The notes under the pieces: generated by a model
What the model was told of the DNA's origin: nothing
The model's input: only the letters and a program-made list of their open reading frames with translations
The model's database searches: none
Part shown: positions 1-5,829 of the stretch, piece after piece
Numbering within the stretch: position 1 is the first letter of the stretch
Layout of the letters: every line of letters starts with the position of its first letter
Position numbers and translations under genes: made by a program
Assembly: GCF_030730925.1 (NCBI RefSeq)
Contig: NZ_JAVAMB010000009.1
Location: 1-64,000 of the forward strand
DNA length: 64,000 bases
Reading direction: 5' to 3'
Source: Flavobacterium sp. DG2-3
Lineage (GTDB): Bacteria; Bacteroidota; Bacteroidia; Flavobacteriales; Flavobacteriaceae

Positions 1-1
1 G

Positions 2-75
2 AGCCGATAGAGGGACTCGAACCCACGACCTGCTGATTACAAATCAGCTGCTCTAGCCAGCTGAGCTACATCGGC
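2..75 (-). tRNA. tRNA-Thr (UGU), copy 1
   Basis: Read on the minus strand this folds as a complete tRNA. The seven-base acceptor stem pairs GCCGATG with TATCGGC (last pair G-U), the D-arm is present, and the anticodon loop TTTGTAA carries TGT. The T-arm has GGTTCGAGTCC. The discriminator base is T and no CCA is encoded. Anticodon UGU assigns threonine. The gene lies at the window edge, so a longer tRNA cluster to the left cannot be excluded. Confidence 0.95.
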
Positions 76-89
76 CTATTTTGCGAGTG

Positions 90-120
90 CAAAGATAGAA
101 ATGTTTTTTAATATTCCAAA
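90..120 (-). promoter_or_regulatory. Bacteroidota-type promoter of tRNA-Thr copy 1
   Basis: On the minus strand, TATCTTTG (complement of 90-97) matches the TAnnTTTG -7 element. TTTG (complement of 117-120) lies 19 bp further upstream, the expected -33 position. Both sit just upstream of the tRNA 5' end. Confidence 0.7.
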
Positions 121-148
121 AAAAATTTCGCACCACTCTCTATTTAAA

Positions 149-179
149 CAAAAAAACCATTCGCTGATGCGAATGGTTT
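149..179 (-). terminator. Intrinsic terminator between the two tRNA-Thr genes
   Basis: An 11-bp perfect stem (154-164 with 169-179) and a 4-base loop are followed on the minus strand by a T-rich run (complement of 149-156). The position just downstream of tRNA copy 2 suggests the two tRNAs are separate transcription units. Confidence 0.75.
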
Positions 180-186
180 CCGTTTG

Positions 187-260
187 AGCCGATAGAGGGA
201 CTCGAACCCACGACCTGCTGATTACAAATCAGCTGCTCTAGCCAGCTGAGCTACATCGGC
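187..260 (-). tRNA. tRNA-Thr (UGU), copy 2
   Basis: This gene is identical to the first tRNA-Thr copy across the whole gene, with the same cloverleaf and UGU anticodon. Identity extends only one base beyond each end of the gene (186-262 against 1-77). It has its own promoter and terminator, so it looks like a second functional gene rather than a remnant. Confidence 0.95.
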
Positions 261-273
261 CTCATTACGGGTG

Positions 274-304
274 CAAATATAAAGCGGATTTTCAATTCTC
301 CAAA
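274..304 (-). promoter_or_regulatory. Bacteroidota-type promoter of tRNA-Thr copy 2
   Basis: On the minus strand, TATATTTG (complement of 274-281) matches TAnnTTTG, and TTTG (complement of 301-304) is 19 bp upstream. The spacing is the same as in the copy 1 promoter although the surrounding sequence differs. Confidence 0.7.
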
Positions 305-336
305 ATAAAATTGCACTTTTTTACACTTTTTTTCGC

Positions 337-603
337 TTATAGTGCGTTGATTTTTTCAATCAATTGATTAGCAGTTTGTTCTAATTCAACATTGATTTGT
401 TTGAAGTGTGCTTTTTTATTTTCAACGTTTTTAGCGTTCACTTTTGTAATCAAAGTATCGAATGCAGCAATAGCTTCATCGACTAAAGCATTCGTTTCTG
501 GAGTTGGATTTCCTGTTGTTGACATCTCAAACAAATAAACTGCTTCAATAATATCTCCTAATACGAAGTTGATGTCTTTCTTTAAATTCTTAACGTTTGC
601 CAT
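337..603 (-). CDS. Small helical conserved hypothetical protein (88 aa)
   Basis: No known domain is recognised. The start is placed at the ATG complementary to 601-603 (MANVKNLKKD). A longer frame reaches a TTG at 633, but that TTG lies inside a promoter-like TACTTTTG (complement of 631-638), so it cannot be on a message made from that promoter. The protein is charged, lacks cysteine and any signal peptide or membrane segment, and looks wholly alpha-helical with heptad-like stretches in the second half. It follows manA on the same strand but appears to have its own promoter. The function is unknown. Confidence 0.75.
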   Translation of the reverse strand: MANVKNLKKDINFVLGDIIEAVYLFEMSTTGNPTPETNALVDEAIAAFDTLITKVNAKNVENKKAHFKQINVELEQTANQLIEKINAL

Positions 604-630
604 TTTTCTTATTATTTTAATTTGCGTCTG

Positions 631-638
631 CAAAAGTA
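631..638 (-). promoter_or_regulatory. -7 promoter element for the small helical protein
   Basis: TACTTTTG on the minus strand matches TAnnTTTG and lies 27 bp upstream of the chosen ATG. No clear -33 TTTG is visible at the expected distance. Confidence 0.5.
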
Positions 639-660
639 CATATTATCTTTAAATTTAATG

Positions 661-1629
661 CTAAGAAATGTAAATTTCTAAAATTGAAGCGTTTCCGATC
701 AAATTAAATGCATTTATTGCAGCTGGAATCAAAATGGTATCTCCTTTTTTGTAAGCTTGCTTGAATCCGTCGTATTCAATTTCAAAATTACCTTCAATAC
801 ACATATATACTGTAAACGTTTCTCCTGTTTTAGCCACTTCTAATTTATTTTCTAACGGAAGGAAATTAGTTGTAAAATAAGGACAGTCTACAACTGTATT
901 GGAAGTATTCGTTTTAGTCTCGTATTTTTTCTGTGTATCTACTTTATTGTAGTTAATGGCATCTAATGCAAGATCTACGTGCAATTCTCTTTTATTTCCT
1001 TGCGCATCTACACGGTCAAAATCGTATAATCTATACGTAATATCAGAAGTCTGCTGAATTTCGGCAACAACCAAACCTGCACCAATGGCGTGAACCGTTC
1101 CTGTTTCTAAAAAGAAAACATCTCCCGGTTTTGCTTTTACATCGTCTAAAATTGAAACTAAAGTATTGTCATGTAAGTGTTTTAAATATTCTTCTTTATT
1201 TGAATCTTCCTTAAAACCCACAATAATTCTAGCGTCTGCATCGGCTTGGGTTACGTACCACATTTCGGTTTTTCCGAATGAATTATGACGTTCTTTTGCT
1301 AATTTATCATTTGGATGAACTTGAATCGAAAGATCTTCTCTTGCATCAAGATATTTAAAAAGAAGCGGAAACTGTTTTCCAAATCTTTCATAAACTTTAG
1401 TCCCTAAAATAGCGTCTGGTGTTTCCTCAATCAAATCCATTAAAGATTTTCCTTTAAGAACTCCATTCGCAACCACACTTACATCTCCTTCTACAGTAGA
1501 TAATTCCCAGCTTTCGCCAGTAATATTAGAAACGATTGGTTTGTTTAGAATTGTTTTTAGTTTTTCTCCTCCCCAGATTCTTTCTTTCAAAATCGGTTCA
1601 AATTGCAAAGGGTATAAATTTTGGCTCAT
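661..1629 (-). CDS. manA: Mannose-6-phosphate isomerase, class I
   Basis: This cytosolic zinc enzyme interconverts fructose-6-phosphate and mannose-6-phosphate, feeding GDP-mannose and surface-glycan synthesis. The type I cupin signature is visible: QVHPND (about 103-108) and KTEMWYV (120-126) carry metal and substrate ligands, ETGTVHAIG (175-183) supplies the later ligand, and QQTSDITYRLYD (192-203) follows. At 322 aa it matches the shorter Bacteroidota/Firmicutes form rather than the roughly 390-aa enterobacterial enzyme. It lies 57 bp downstream of bcp on the same strand and is probably cotranscribed with bcp, queD and idi. The N-terminal MSQNLYPLQF is typical, which supports the start. 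Confidence 0.93.
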   Translation of the reverse strand: MSQNLYPLQFEPILKERIWGGEKLKTILNKPIVSNITGESWELSTVEGDVSVVANGVLKGKSLMDLIEETPDAILGTKVYERFGKQFPLLFKYLDAREDLSIQVHPNDKLAKERHNSFGKTEMWYVTQADADARIIVGFKEDSNKEEYLKHLHDNTLVSILDDVKAKPGDVFFLETGTVHAIGAGLVVAEIQQTSDITYRLYDFDRVDAQGNKRELHVDLALDAINYNKVDTQKKYETKTNTSNTVVDCPYFTTNFLPLENKLEVAKTGETFTVYMCIEGNFEIEYDGFKQAYKKGDTILIPAAINAFNLIGNASILEIYIS

Positions 1630-1686
1630 GTTTTTAGGCTAATATATTTGTTTAATTAATTCTTTTCTAATACTATTTTGGTAATC

Positions 1687-2145
1687 TTATGACACTAATT
1701 CTTGAACAATTTCTAAGGCTTTCGGAATATGTTTTGCCGCGTTTGCACTGTCAAATATCGAAATCACCAAACCATTTTTATCAATTATATAAGTAACGCG
1801 TCCAGGCAAAAGTCCTAGCAGACTATTGCGGACACCAAAAAGTTTTCTCAATCTTTTATCTTGATCAGAAAGCAAAATAAAAGGTAATTTATGTTTAGTA
1901 GCAAATTTATGATGTGACTTTACACTATCGCTGCTAATACCAATTACCTCAGCTCCCAAATCTTTAAAATCTTCGTATTGGTCCCGAAAACTGCATGCTT
2001 CAGTAGTACAGCCAGGCGTATTATCTTTTGGATAAAAATAAATCACCAAGGGCTTTCTTCCTAAAACGCTTTGGCTTTCAAAAAGTTCTCCGTTGTTGTC
2101 TTTCGCAGTAAAATTCGGAACTATATCTCCTATTTTTAATGACAT
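1687..2145 (-). CDS. bcp: Thioredoxin-dependent peroxiredoxin, Bcp/PrxQ type
   Basis: This thiol peroxidase reduces hydrogen peroxide and organic hydroperoxides with electrons from thioredoxin. The motif PGCTTEAC (44-51) gives the peroxidatic Cys46 and the resolving Cys51 five residues later, the hallmark of the PrxQ class. FYPKDNTPGC and the downstream SDQ (in LLSDQDKRL) fit the AhpC-TSA fold, and 152 aa is the usual length. It has no signal peptide, so it should be cytosolic. Only 3 bp separate it from queD upstream, which implies a shared transcript. Confidence 0.94.
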   Translation of the reverse strand: MSLKIGDIVPNFTAKDNNGELFESQSVLGRKPLVIYFYPKDNTPGCTTEACSFRDQYEDFKDLGAEVIGISSDSVKSHHKFATKHKLPFILLSDQDKRLRKLFGVRNSLLGLLPGRVTYIIDKNGLVISIFDSANAAKHIPKALEIVQELVS

Positions 2146-2148
2146 TTT

Positions 2149-2559
2149 TTATTCTCCTTTATAAGTTACAAAATTTCGGTCCGTTTCGTTCAGCACAACT
2201 TCCAGATCAAAGTCAGTGTGAATGCGTTGTCTAATTTTATTCCATATCACAACGGCAATATTTTCTGCAGTTGGATTTAAATCTGTAAATTCTGGAACAT
2301 CCAGATTCAGATTTTTGTGATCAAACGGAATTTCTACTTCTTCACGTATAATATCCGCTAATACTTTCACATCTAAAACAAAACCAGTTTCGGGGTCAAT
2401 CTTTCCTGTAACACTTACTGTTAAACCATAATTATGACCATGAAAGTTAGGATTGTTGCATTTTCCAAAAACGGCATCGTTTTTCTCAAATGACCAATCC
2501 TTTCGATGTAGTCGATGTGCAGCATTAAAATGTGCTTTTCTTGATATGGTTACTCTCAT
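2149..2559 (-). CDS. queD: 6-carboxy-5,6,7,8-tetrahydropterin synthase (QueD/PTPS family)
   Basis: Members convert dihydroneopterin triphosphate to 6-carboxytetrahydropterin (queuosine pathway) or to 6-pyruvoyl-tetrahydropterin. Zinc ligands are visible as His15 (FNAAH) and His40/His42 (FHGHNY). The catalytic Cys34 lies in FGKCNNPN, DHKNLN is at 80-85, and the PTAEN substrate motif is at 96-100. The length of 136 aa fits the family. QueD is the likelier role, but no other queuosine gene lies nearby, so the PTPS alternative stays open. It is tightly packed between idi (21 bp) and bcp (3 bp). Confidence 0.88.
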   Translation of the reverse strand: MRVTISRKAHFNAAHRLHRKDWSFEKNDAVFGKCNNPNFHGHNYGLTVSVTGKIDPETGFVLDVKVLADIIREEVEIPFDHKNLNLDVPEFTDLNPTAENIAVVIWNKIRQRIHTDFDLEVVLNETDRNFVTYKGE

Positions 2560-2580
2560 TTATGCTTCTGGTTAGTTTGG

Positions 2581-3108
2581 CTATAATTTATGGTCTTCAA
2601 GATAATGATCAAATTCATCAAAAATTATCTTAAACCATACGGTATAAATTTCGGGCTGTTTTTCAATATCTGCTTTAACCTCTTCAATACTCATCCATTT
2701 CCAATCTTCTACTTCATCTGGATTTATATTGGGTTCATCATTATAATAACCAATCATCACATGATCCAATTCATGCTCTGTCAAGCCGTTATCAAAAGGA
2801 GCTTTATAAATAAAATGAAACAGCTCTTTCAATTCTGCTTTAAAACCCATTTCTTCAAACAAACGTCGGCTTCCAGCTTCAATATTGGTTTCACCTTCAC
2901 GCTGATGACTGCAGCAAGTGTTTGTCCAAAGCAGCGGAGAATGGTATTTATGATGAGCACGCTGTTGCAGCATAATTTCGTTTTTACTATTTAAAATAAA
3001 AACCGAAAAGGCACGGTGCAAAAGCGCTTTTTCATGTGCTTCTAATTTTGGCATCAAGCCAATCTGTTCATCGTTTTGATTAACTAGTATTACGTTTTCT
3101 TCTGTCAT
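2581..3108 (-). CDS. idi: Isopentenyl-diphosphate delta-isomerase, type I
   Basis: This Nudix-fold enzyme interconverts isopentenyl and dimethylallyl diphosphate for isoprenoid synthesis (undecaprenyl phosphate, menaquinone, carotenoids). Metal-binding His25 and His31 lie in HEKALLHRAF. NTCCSHQR (63-70) carries the catalytic cysteine and a metal histidine. RRLFEEMGF is the degenerate Nudix helix, and TEHELDHVMIG supplies the paired glutamates. The length of 175 aa is typical. It is first in the minus-strand group leading to manA, behind a -7-like element at 3126-3133. Confidence 0.94.
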   Translation of the reverse strand: MTEENVILVNQNDEQIGLMPKLEAHEKALLHRAFSVFILNSKNEIMLQQRAHHKYHSPLLWTNTCCSHQREGETNIEAGSRRLFEEMGFKAELKELFHFIYKAPFDNGLTEHELDHVMIGYYNDEPNINPDEVEDWKWMSIEEVKADIEKQPEIYTVWFKIIFDEFDHYLEDHKL

Positions 3109-3125
3109 AAGGCTTCTTAAGCAAA

Positions 3126-3133
3126 CAAAAATA
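3126..3133 (-). promoter_or_regulatory. -7 promoter element upstream of idi
   Basis: TATTTTTG on the minus strand matches TAnnTTTG and ends 17 bp before the idi ATG. No well-placed -33 TTTG is visible. Confidence 0.45.
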
Positions 3134-3347
3134 CGAAAAAAGAAATGGCTTAAAAACGCTAATTACGATTGTCAAAAGCCAAGCTCAAGACCCAATTTCT
3201 ATTTTACTGATTTACAACATTCTAATTTTATGCTAAAAATTAAAAGCTGTTAAAATTAAGACATAAAAACTACATTGTACTCTTTTACGTAACTAATAAA
3301 AAGTTAAAACACACTTAAAAAAATCTCAATAATAACTCAGACTGTAA

Positions 3348-3375
3348 TTTGAAGGTAAATCTCGACGTATCTTTG
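3348..3375 (+). promoter_or_regulatory. Promoter upstream of msrB
   Basis: TATCTTTG (3368-3375) is an exact TAnnTTTG element 29 bp before the msrB ATG. TTTG at 3348-3351 lies 16 bp upstream, slightly short for a -33 box. The rest of the msrB-idi gap (3109-3347) is A+T rich, and I see nothing else in it. Confidence 0.55.
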
Positions 3376-3404
3376 AAATTCAGACTAATAGCACCCAAAA
3401 ATTT

Positions 3405-3959
3405 ATGAAATCTAAAAATCTAATTTTCAGCCTTTGTTTTTTGATTCCGCTTTTTATTTTTCAAGCTTGCGGACAAAATACCAAAAAGCAATCTGCAAAA
3501 ACTGTCGTTATGGAAAACAAAATAAGCAAACCCGGAAATCCTTATTACTCTAATACCGATACCACAAAATTGAATGTCAGCAATGCTGAATGGAAAAAGG
3601 TTTTACCCGCAGACGTTTATGCCGTAATGCGTGAGGCCGACACAGAAAGACCTTTTACAGGAAAATATTGGAATACCGACGAAAAAGGAACGTATTACTG
3701 CGCTTCATGCGGAAACTTACTGTTTAGATCGACAGCTAAATTTTCGAGCAGCTGCGGATGGCCAAGTTTTTTTGAACAGGAAAACAAAAAAAGTATTGTT
3801 TTTAAAGAAGATAATTCGATTGGAATGGAAAGAATCGAAACGCTTTGCGGTCGTTGCGGCGGACATTTAGGACATATTTTTGACGATGGCCCAGAACCAA
3901 CTGGAAAACGCTACTGCATGAACTCAATTGCTCTAGATTTTATTCCTGATTCTAAATAA
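3405..3959 (+). CDS. msrB: Peptide-methionine (R)-S-oxide reductase, exported lipoprotein
   Basis: It reduces the R-epimer of methionine sulfoxide in oxidised proteins. The N-terminus is a lipoprotein signal ending FQAC (Cys22), so the enzyme should be membrane-anchored outside the cytoplasm. The MsrB domain spans roughly 55-180. It has both CxxC pairs of the structural zinc site (Cys99/Cys102 and Cys148/Cys151), CGWPSFFE with Cys117 as a candidate resolving residue, GGHLGHIFDDG, and RYCMNS with the catalytic Cys171. The exported msrA follows on the same strand, so the pair probably repairs both epimers in envelope proteins. Confidence 0.93.
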   Translation: MKSKNLIFSLCFLIPLFIFQACGQNTKKQSAKTVVMENKISKPGNPYYSNTDTTKLNVSNAEWKKVLPADVYAVMREADTERPFTGKYWNTDEKGTYYCASCGNLLFRSTAKFSSSCGWPSFFEQENKKSIVFKEDNSIGMERIETLCGRCGGHLGHIFDDGPEPTGKRYCMNSIALDFIPDSK

Positions 3960-3963
3960 TAGC

Positions 3964-4103
3964 TAAACACATAGAAACATAGAATTATAAAATTTCTAAG
4001 GAGATCAAAAGAAACACGTTTCTCACACATAGTAATCTATGTGAATTTAGTCAAGTGAAACGCCTTTATCAAGATTCCAAAAAGCTATGTCTCTATATGT
4101 TTA
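3964..4103 (+). repeat. Long palindromic element between msrB and msrA
   Basis: The 19-bp arms at 3964-3982 and 4085-4103 are inverted copies with two mismatches. An inner 7-bp perfect hairpin (CACATAG 4026-4032 with CTATGTG 4037-4043) sits between them. The element fills almost the whole msrB-msrA gap and could fold into a cruciform or RNA structure. It resembles the intergenic palindromes elsewhere in this window in design but not in sequence. Confidence 0.7.
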
Positions 4104-4118
4104 AACAAAATTCTCATT

Positions 4119-4724
4119 ATGAAAAATATACTTTTAATATTCTTTTTTGCGCTTTCGCTGAATGGCATTTCGCAAAACAAAAAATCAAATCTTGAAACGA
4201 TTACACTTGGCGGAGGCTGCTATTGGTGCGTTGAAGCTGTTTACGAACAACTAGATGGCGTAAAATCTGTCGTTTCTGGGTTTTCGGGCGGTAAAGTTGC
4301 TAATCCGACGTACGAAGAAGTTTGCACGGGAACAACCGGTCATGCCGAAGTGGTTCAGATTACGTATGACAAAACCGTAACAAATATTAATGAAATTTTC
4401 AAAGTCTTTTTTACTGTTCACGATCCGACAACTTTAAACCGTCAGGGCGCAGATGTTGGAACACAATATCGTTCGGTAATTTTCTACAAAAACGAAGAAC
4501 AGAAAAAAGCTGCTCAAAGCATTATTGCCGAACTCAATAAGGCCAAAGTTTACAACAGTCCAATTGTGACAAAAGTGGAACCTTTTAAAGTTTTTTATAA
4601 AGCCGAAGATTATCATCAGAATTATTATTCGAACAATAAAAATCAGCCGTATTGCAAAATGGTGATTCAGCCGAAACTGGAAAAATTCGAAAAGGTTTTT
4701 AAAGACAAGCTGAAAAAGAAATAA
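4119..4724 (+). CDS. msrA: Peptide-methionine (S)-S-oxide reductase, exported
   Basis: It reduces the S-epimer of methionine sulfoxide. An N-terminal signal peptide (about residues 1-19, ending GISQ) predicts export. The catalytic motif GGGCYWC (31-37) has the nucleophile at Cys34. TGHAEVVQITYD, the HDPTTLNRQGADVGTQYRS block and the C-terminal EDYHQNYY are all classic MsrA segments. The length of 201 aa is normal for an MsrA plus signal peptide. It lies 159 bp after msrB, separated by a palindromic element, and is followed by a strong terminator. A shared transcript with msrB is likely but not certain. Confidence 0.93.
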   Translation: MKNILLIFFFALSLNGISQNKKSNLETITLGGGCYWCVEAVYEQLDGVKSVVSGFSGGKVANPTYEEVCTGTTGHAEVVQITYDKTVTNINEIFKVFFTVHDPTTLNRQGADVGTQYRSVIFYKNEEQKKAAQSIIAELNKAKVYNSPIVTKVEPFKVFYKAEDYHQNYYSNNKNQPYCKMVIQPKLEKFEKVFKDKLKKK

Positions 4725-4745
4725 CAAATAATAAAGCATTATTGT

Positions 4746-4779
4746 AAACCGTCCACAAAAAATGGACGGTTTTTTTATT
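4746..4779 (+). terminator. Intrinsic terminator after msrA
   Basis: A 10-bp perfect stem (4746-4755 with 4763-4772, core ACCGTCCA/TGGACGGT) is followed by a run of Ts, 22 bp after the msrA stop. Confidence 0.85.
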
Positions 4780-4895
4780 TGCTAAAGGCTTATAAACATT
4801 GAGATTTTAAAAATATTTTATTTTTTTTCAGATTTTTTGTCCAATCCTGAAAGTTCGATTGTTATTAGGGTATAAACATTAAAAAATTATACATC

Positions 4896-5348
4896 ATGGA
4901 AGCTAGATTAAATTTATTCGAACAAGGTCAAAAAGCAGTTAGTACATTATTTGGAATCTCTGGTTATTTGAAAAAAGCAACAATCGAAAAATCTTTAATG
5001 GAATTGGTAGATTTTAGAATCTCACAAATTAACAACTGTGCATACTGCCTAGACATGCATTCAAAAGAAGCTTTAGCAGCTGGAGAAACAACTCAACGTT
5101 TATTAGGATTAAGCGCTTGGAGAGAAACGCCTTATTTTACGCAAAGAGAAAGAGTAGCTCTTGCGTACACAGAAGCGGTAAATGCTTGCGACGTGCCAGA
5201 CGAAATTTACGAAATCGCAAAAGCTGAATTTACAGAACAAGAATTAATAGATCTTACTCTTGCAGTTGCGGCAATCAATGCTTGGAATCGTCTTAATATT
5301 GCTTTTGCTAACACTCCAGGAACTTACAGAGTGGGTCAGTTTGGATAA
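4896..5348 (+). CDS. AhpD-like carboxymuconolactone decarboxylase-family protein
   Basis: This all-helical protein has the AhpD-type redox site CAYCLDMH (Cys48, Cys51, His55) preceded by a conserved glutamate (Glu36). That pattern suggests thiol-based peroxidase or disulfide activity rather than true carboxymuconolactone decarboxylation. No signal peptide is present and 150 aa is usual for the family. It is the first of three same-strand genes with a YCII/DGPF protein and an ECF sigma factor. CMD proteins are known companions of ECF41-type sigma factors, so this protein is a plausible target or partner of the sigma factor. Confidence 0.85.
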   Translation: MEARLNLFEQGQKAVSTLFGISGYLKKATIEKSLMELVDFRISQINNCAYCLDMHSKEALAAGETTQRLLGLSAWRETPYFTQRERVALAYTEAVNACDVPDEIYEIAKAEFTEQELIDLTLAVAAINAWNRLNIAFANTPGTYRVGQFG

Positions 5349-5431
5349 TGATAATTGGTTTTTATTTTCTAAAAACAATTAACTTTATACAACTTAAAAA
5401 GAAAATTAATCCTTTATAAAAACATATCGAA

Positions 5432-5767
5432 ATGAATGAATTTTTATTGATTTTCAGAAGAGATTTTATAACAAAAGAAGAACAACCCTCTCCAGAAGAA
5501 CTGCAGCAGCATTTACAGCAATGGCAAAACTGGTTCGGAAGTCTTGCGGCTCAGGATAAACTGGCAAGACCTTTACAGCGTTGGGATGGCCAAGGAAAAC
5601 TCGTAAACTCAAAAGGAGTTACAAACGGACCTTTTGTCGAAATTAAAGAATCTATCGGCGGATTAATTATCATTAAAGCCAAAGATTATGACGAAGCTGC
5701 CGAAATTGCGCAAGGATGTCCAGTTCTGAATTTTGGCGGAAATGTCGAAATCAGAATGGCCGTTTAA
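5432..5767 (+). CDS. YCII-related (DGPF-type) protein
   Basis: The 111-aa protein has the ferredoxin-like YCII fold pattern, with TNGPFVEIKE (about 64-73) in place of the DGPF signature and GGLIIIKAKDYDEAAEIAQGCP typical of the second half (no more than the listed residues are implied to be conserved). DGPF proteins are the standard neighbours of ECF42-type sigma factors, and this one lies directly upstream of such a gene. Their biochemical role is not established. A hairpin separates it from the sigma gene. Confidence 0.82.
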   Translation: MNEFLLIFRRDFITKEEQPSPEELQQHLQQWQNWFGSLAAQDKLARPLQRWDGQGKLVNSKGVTNGPFVEIKESIGGLIIIKAKDYDEAAEIAQGCPVLNFGGNVEIRMAV

Positions 5768-5786
5768 CTTTGAAGAATTAAATATC

Positions 5787-5819
5787 AAAAATGCCTTTGT
5801 ATCTTTACTTAGGCATTTT
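5787..5819 (+). promoter_or_regulatory. Hairpin between the DGPF gene and the ECF sigma gene
   Basis: AAAATGCCT (5787-5795) and AGGCATTTT (5811-5819) are perfect 9-bp inverted arms around a 15-base loop. The loop contains TATCTTTA, one base from a -7 promoter element. The structure ends 10 bases before the chosen sigma ATG and could be a terminator, an attenuator or a translation control. Confidence 0.5.
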
Positions 5820-5829
5820 GCTTTATAAT

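Noticed and set aside
1..262. Duplicated tRNA as an integrative-element attachment pair
   Set aside because: Both copies are complete genes with promoters, only about 110 bp lie between them, and no integrase is nearby.
2590..2994. 134-aa plus-strand open frame
   Set aside because: It lies antisense to idi, which has intact catalytic motifs. Its residues are hydrophobic and phenylalanine rich, as expected of a reverse-strand shadow.
4434..4739. 101-aa minus-strand open frame
   Set aside because: It is antisense to msrA and has the low-complexity Phe/Ile composition of a shadow frame.
5791..5829. Extended start of the ECF sigma gene
   Set aside because: The extra 13 codons run through a hairpin and near-promoter sequence and add nothing like a sigma N-terminus. 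The ATG at 5830 is preferred.
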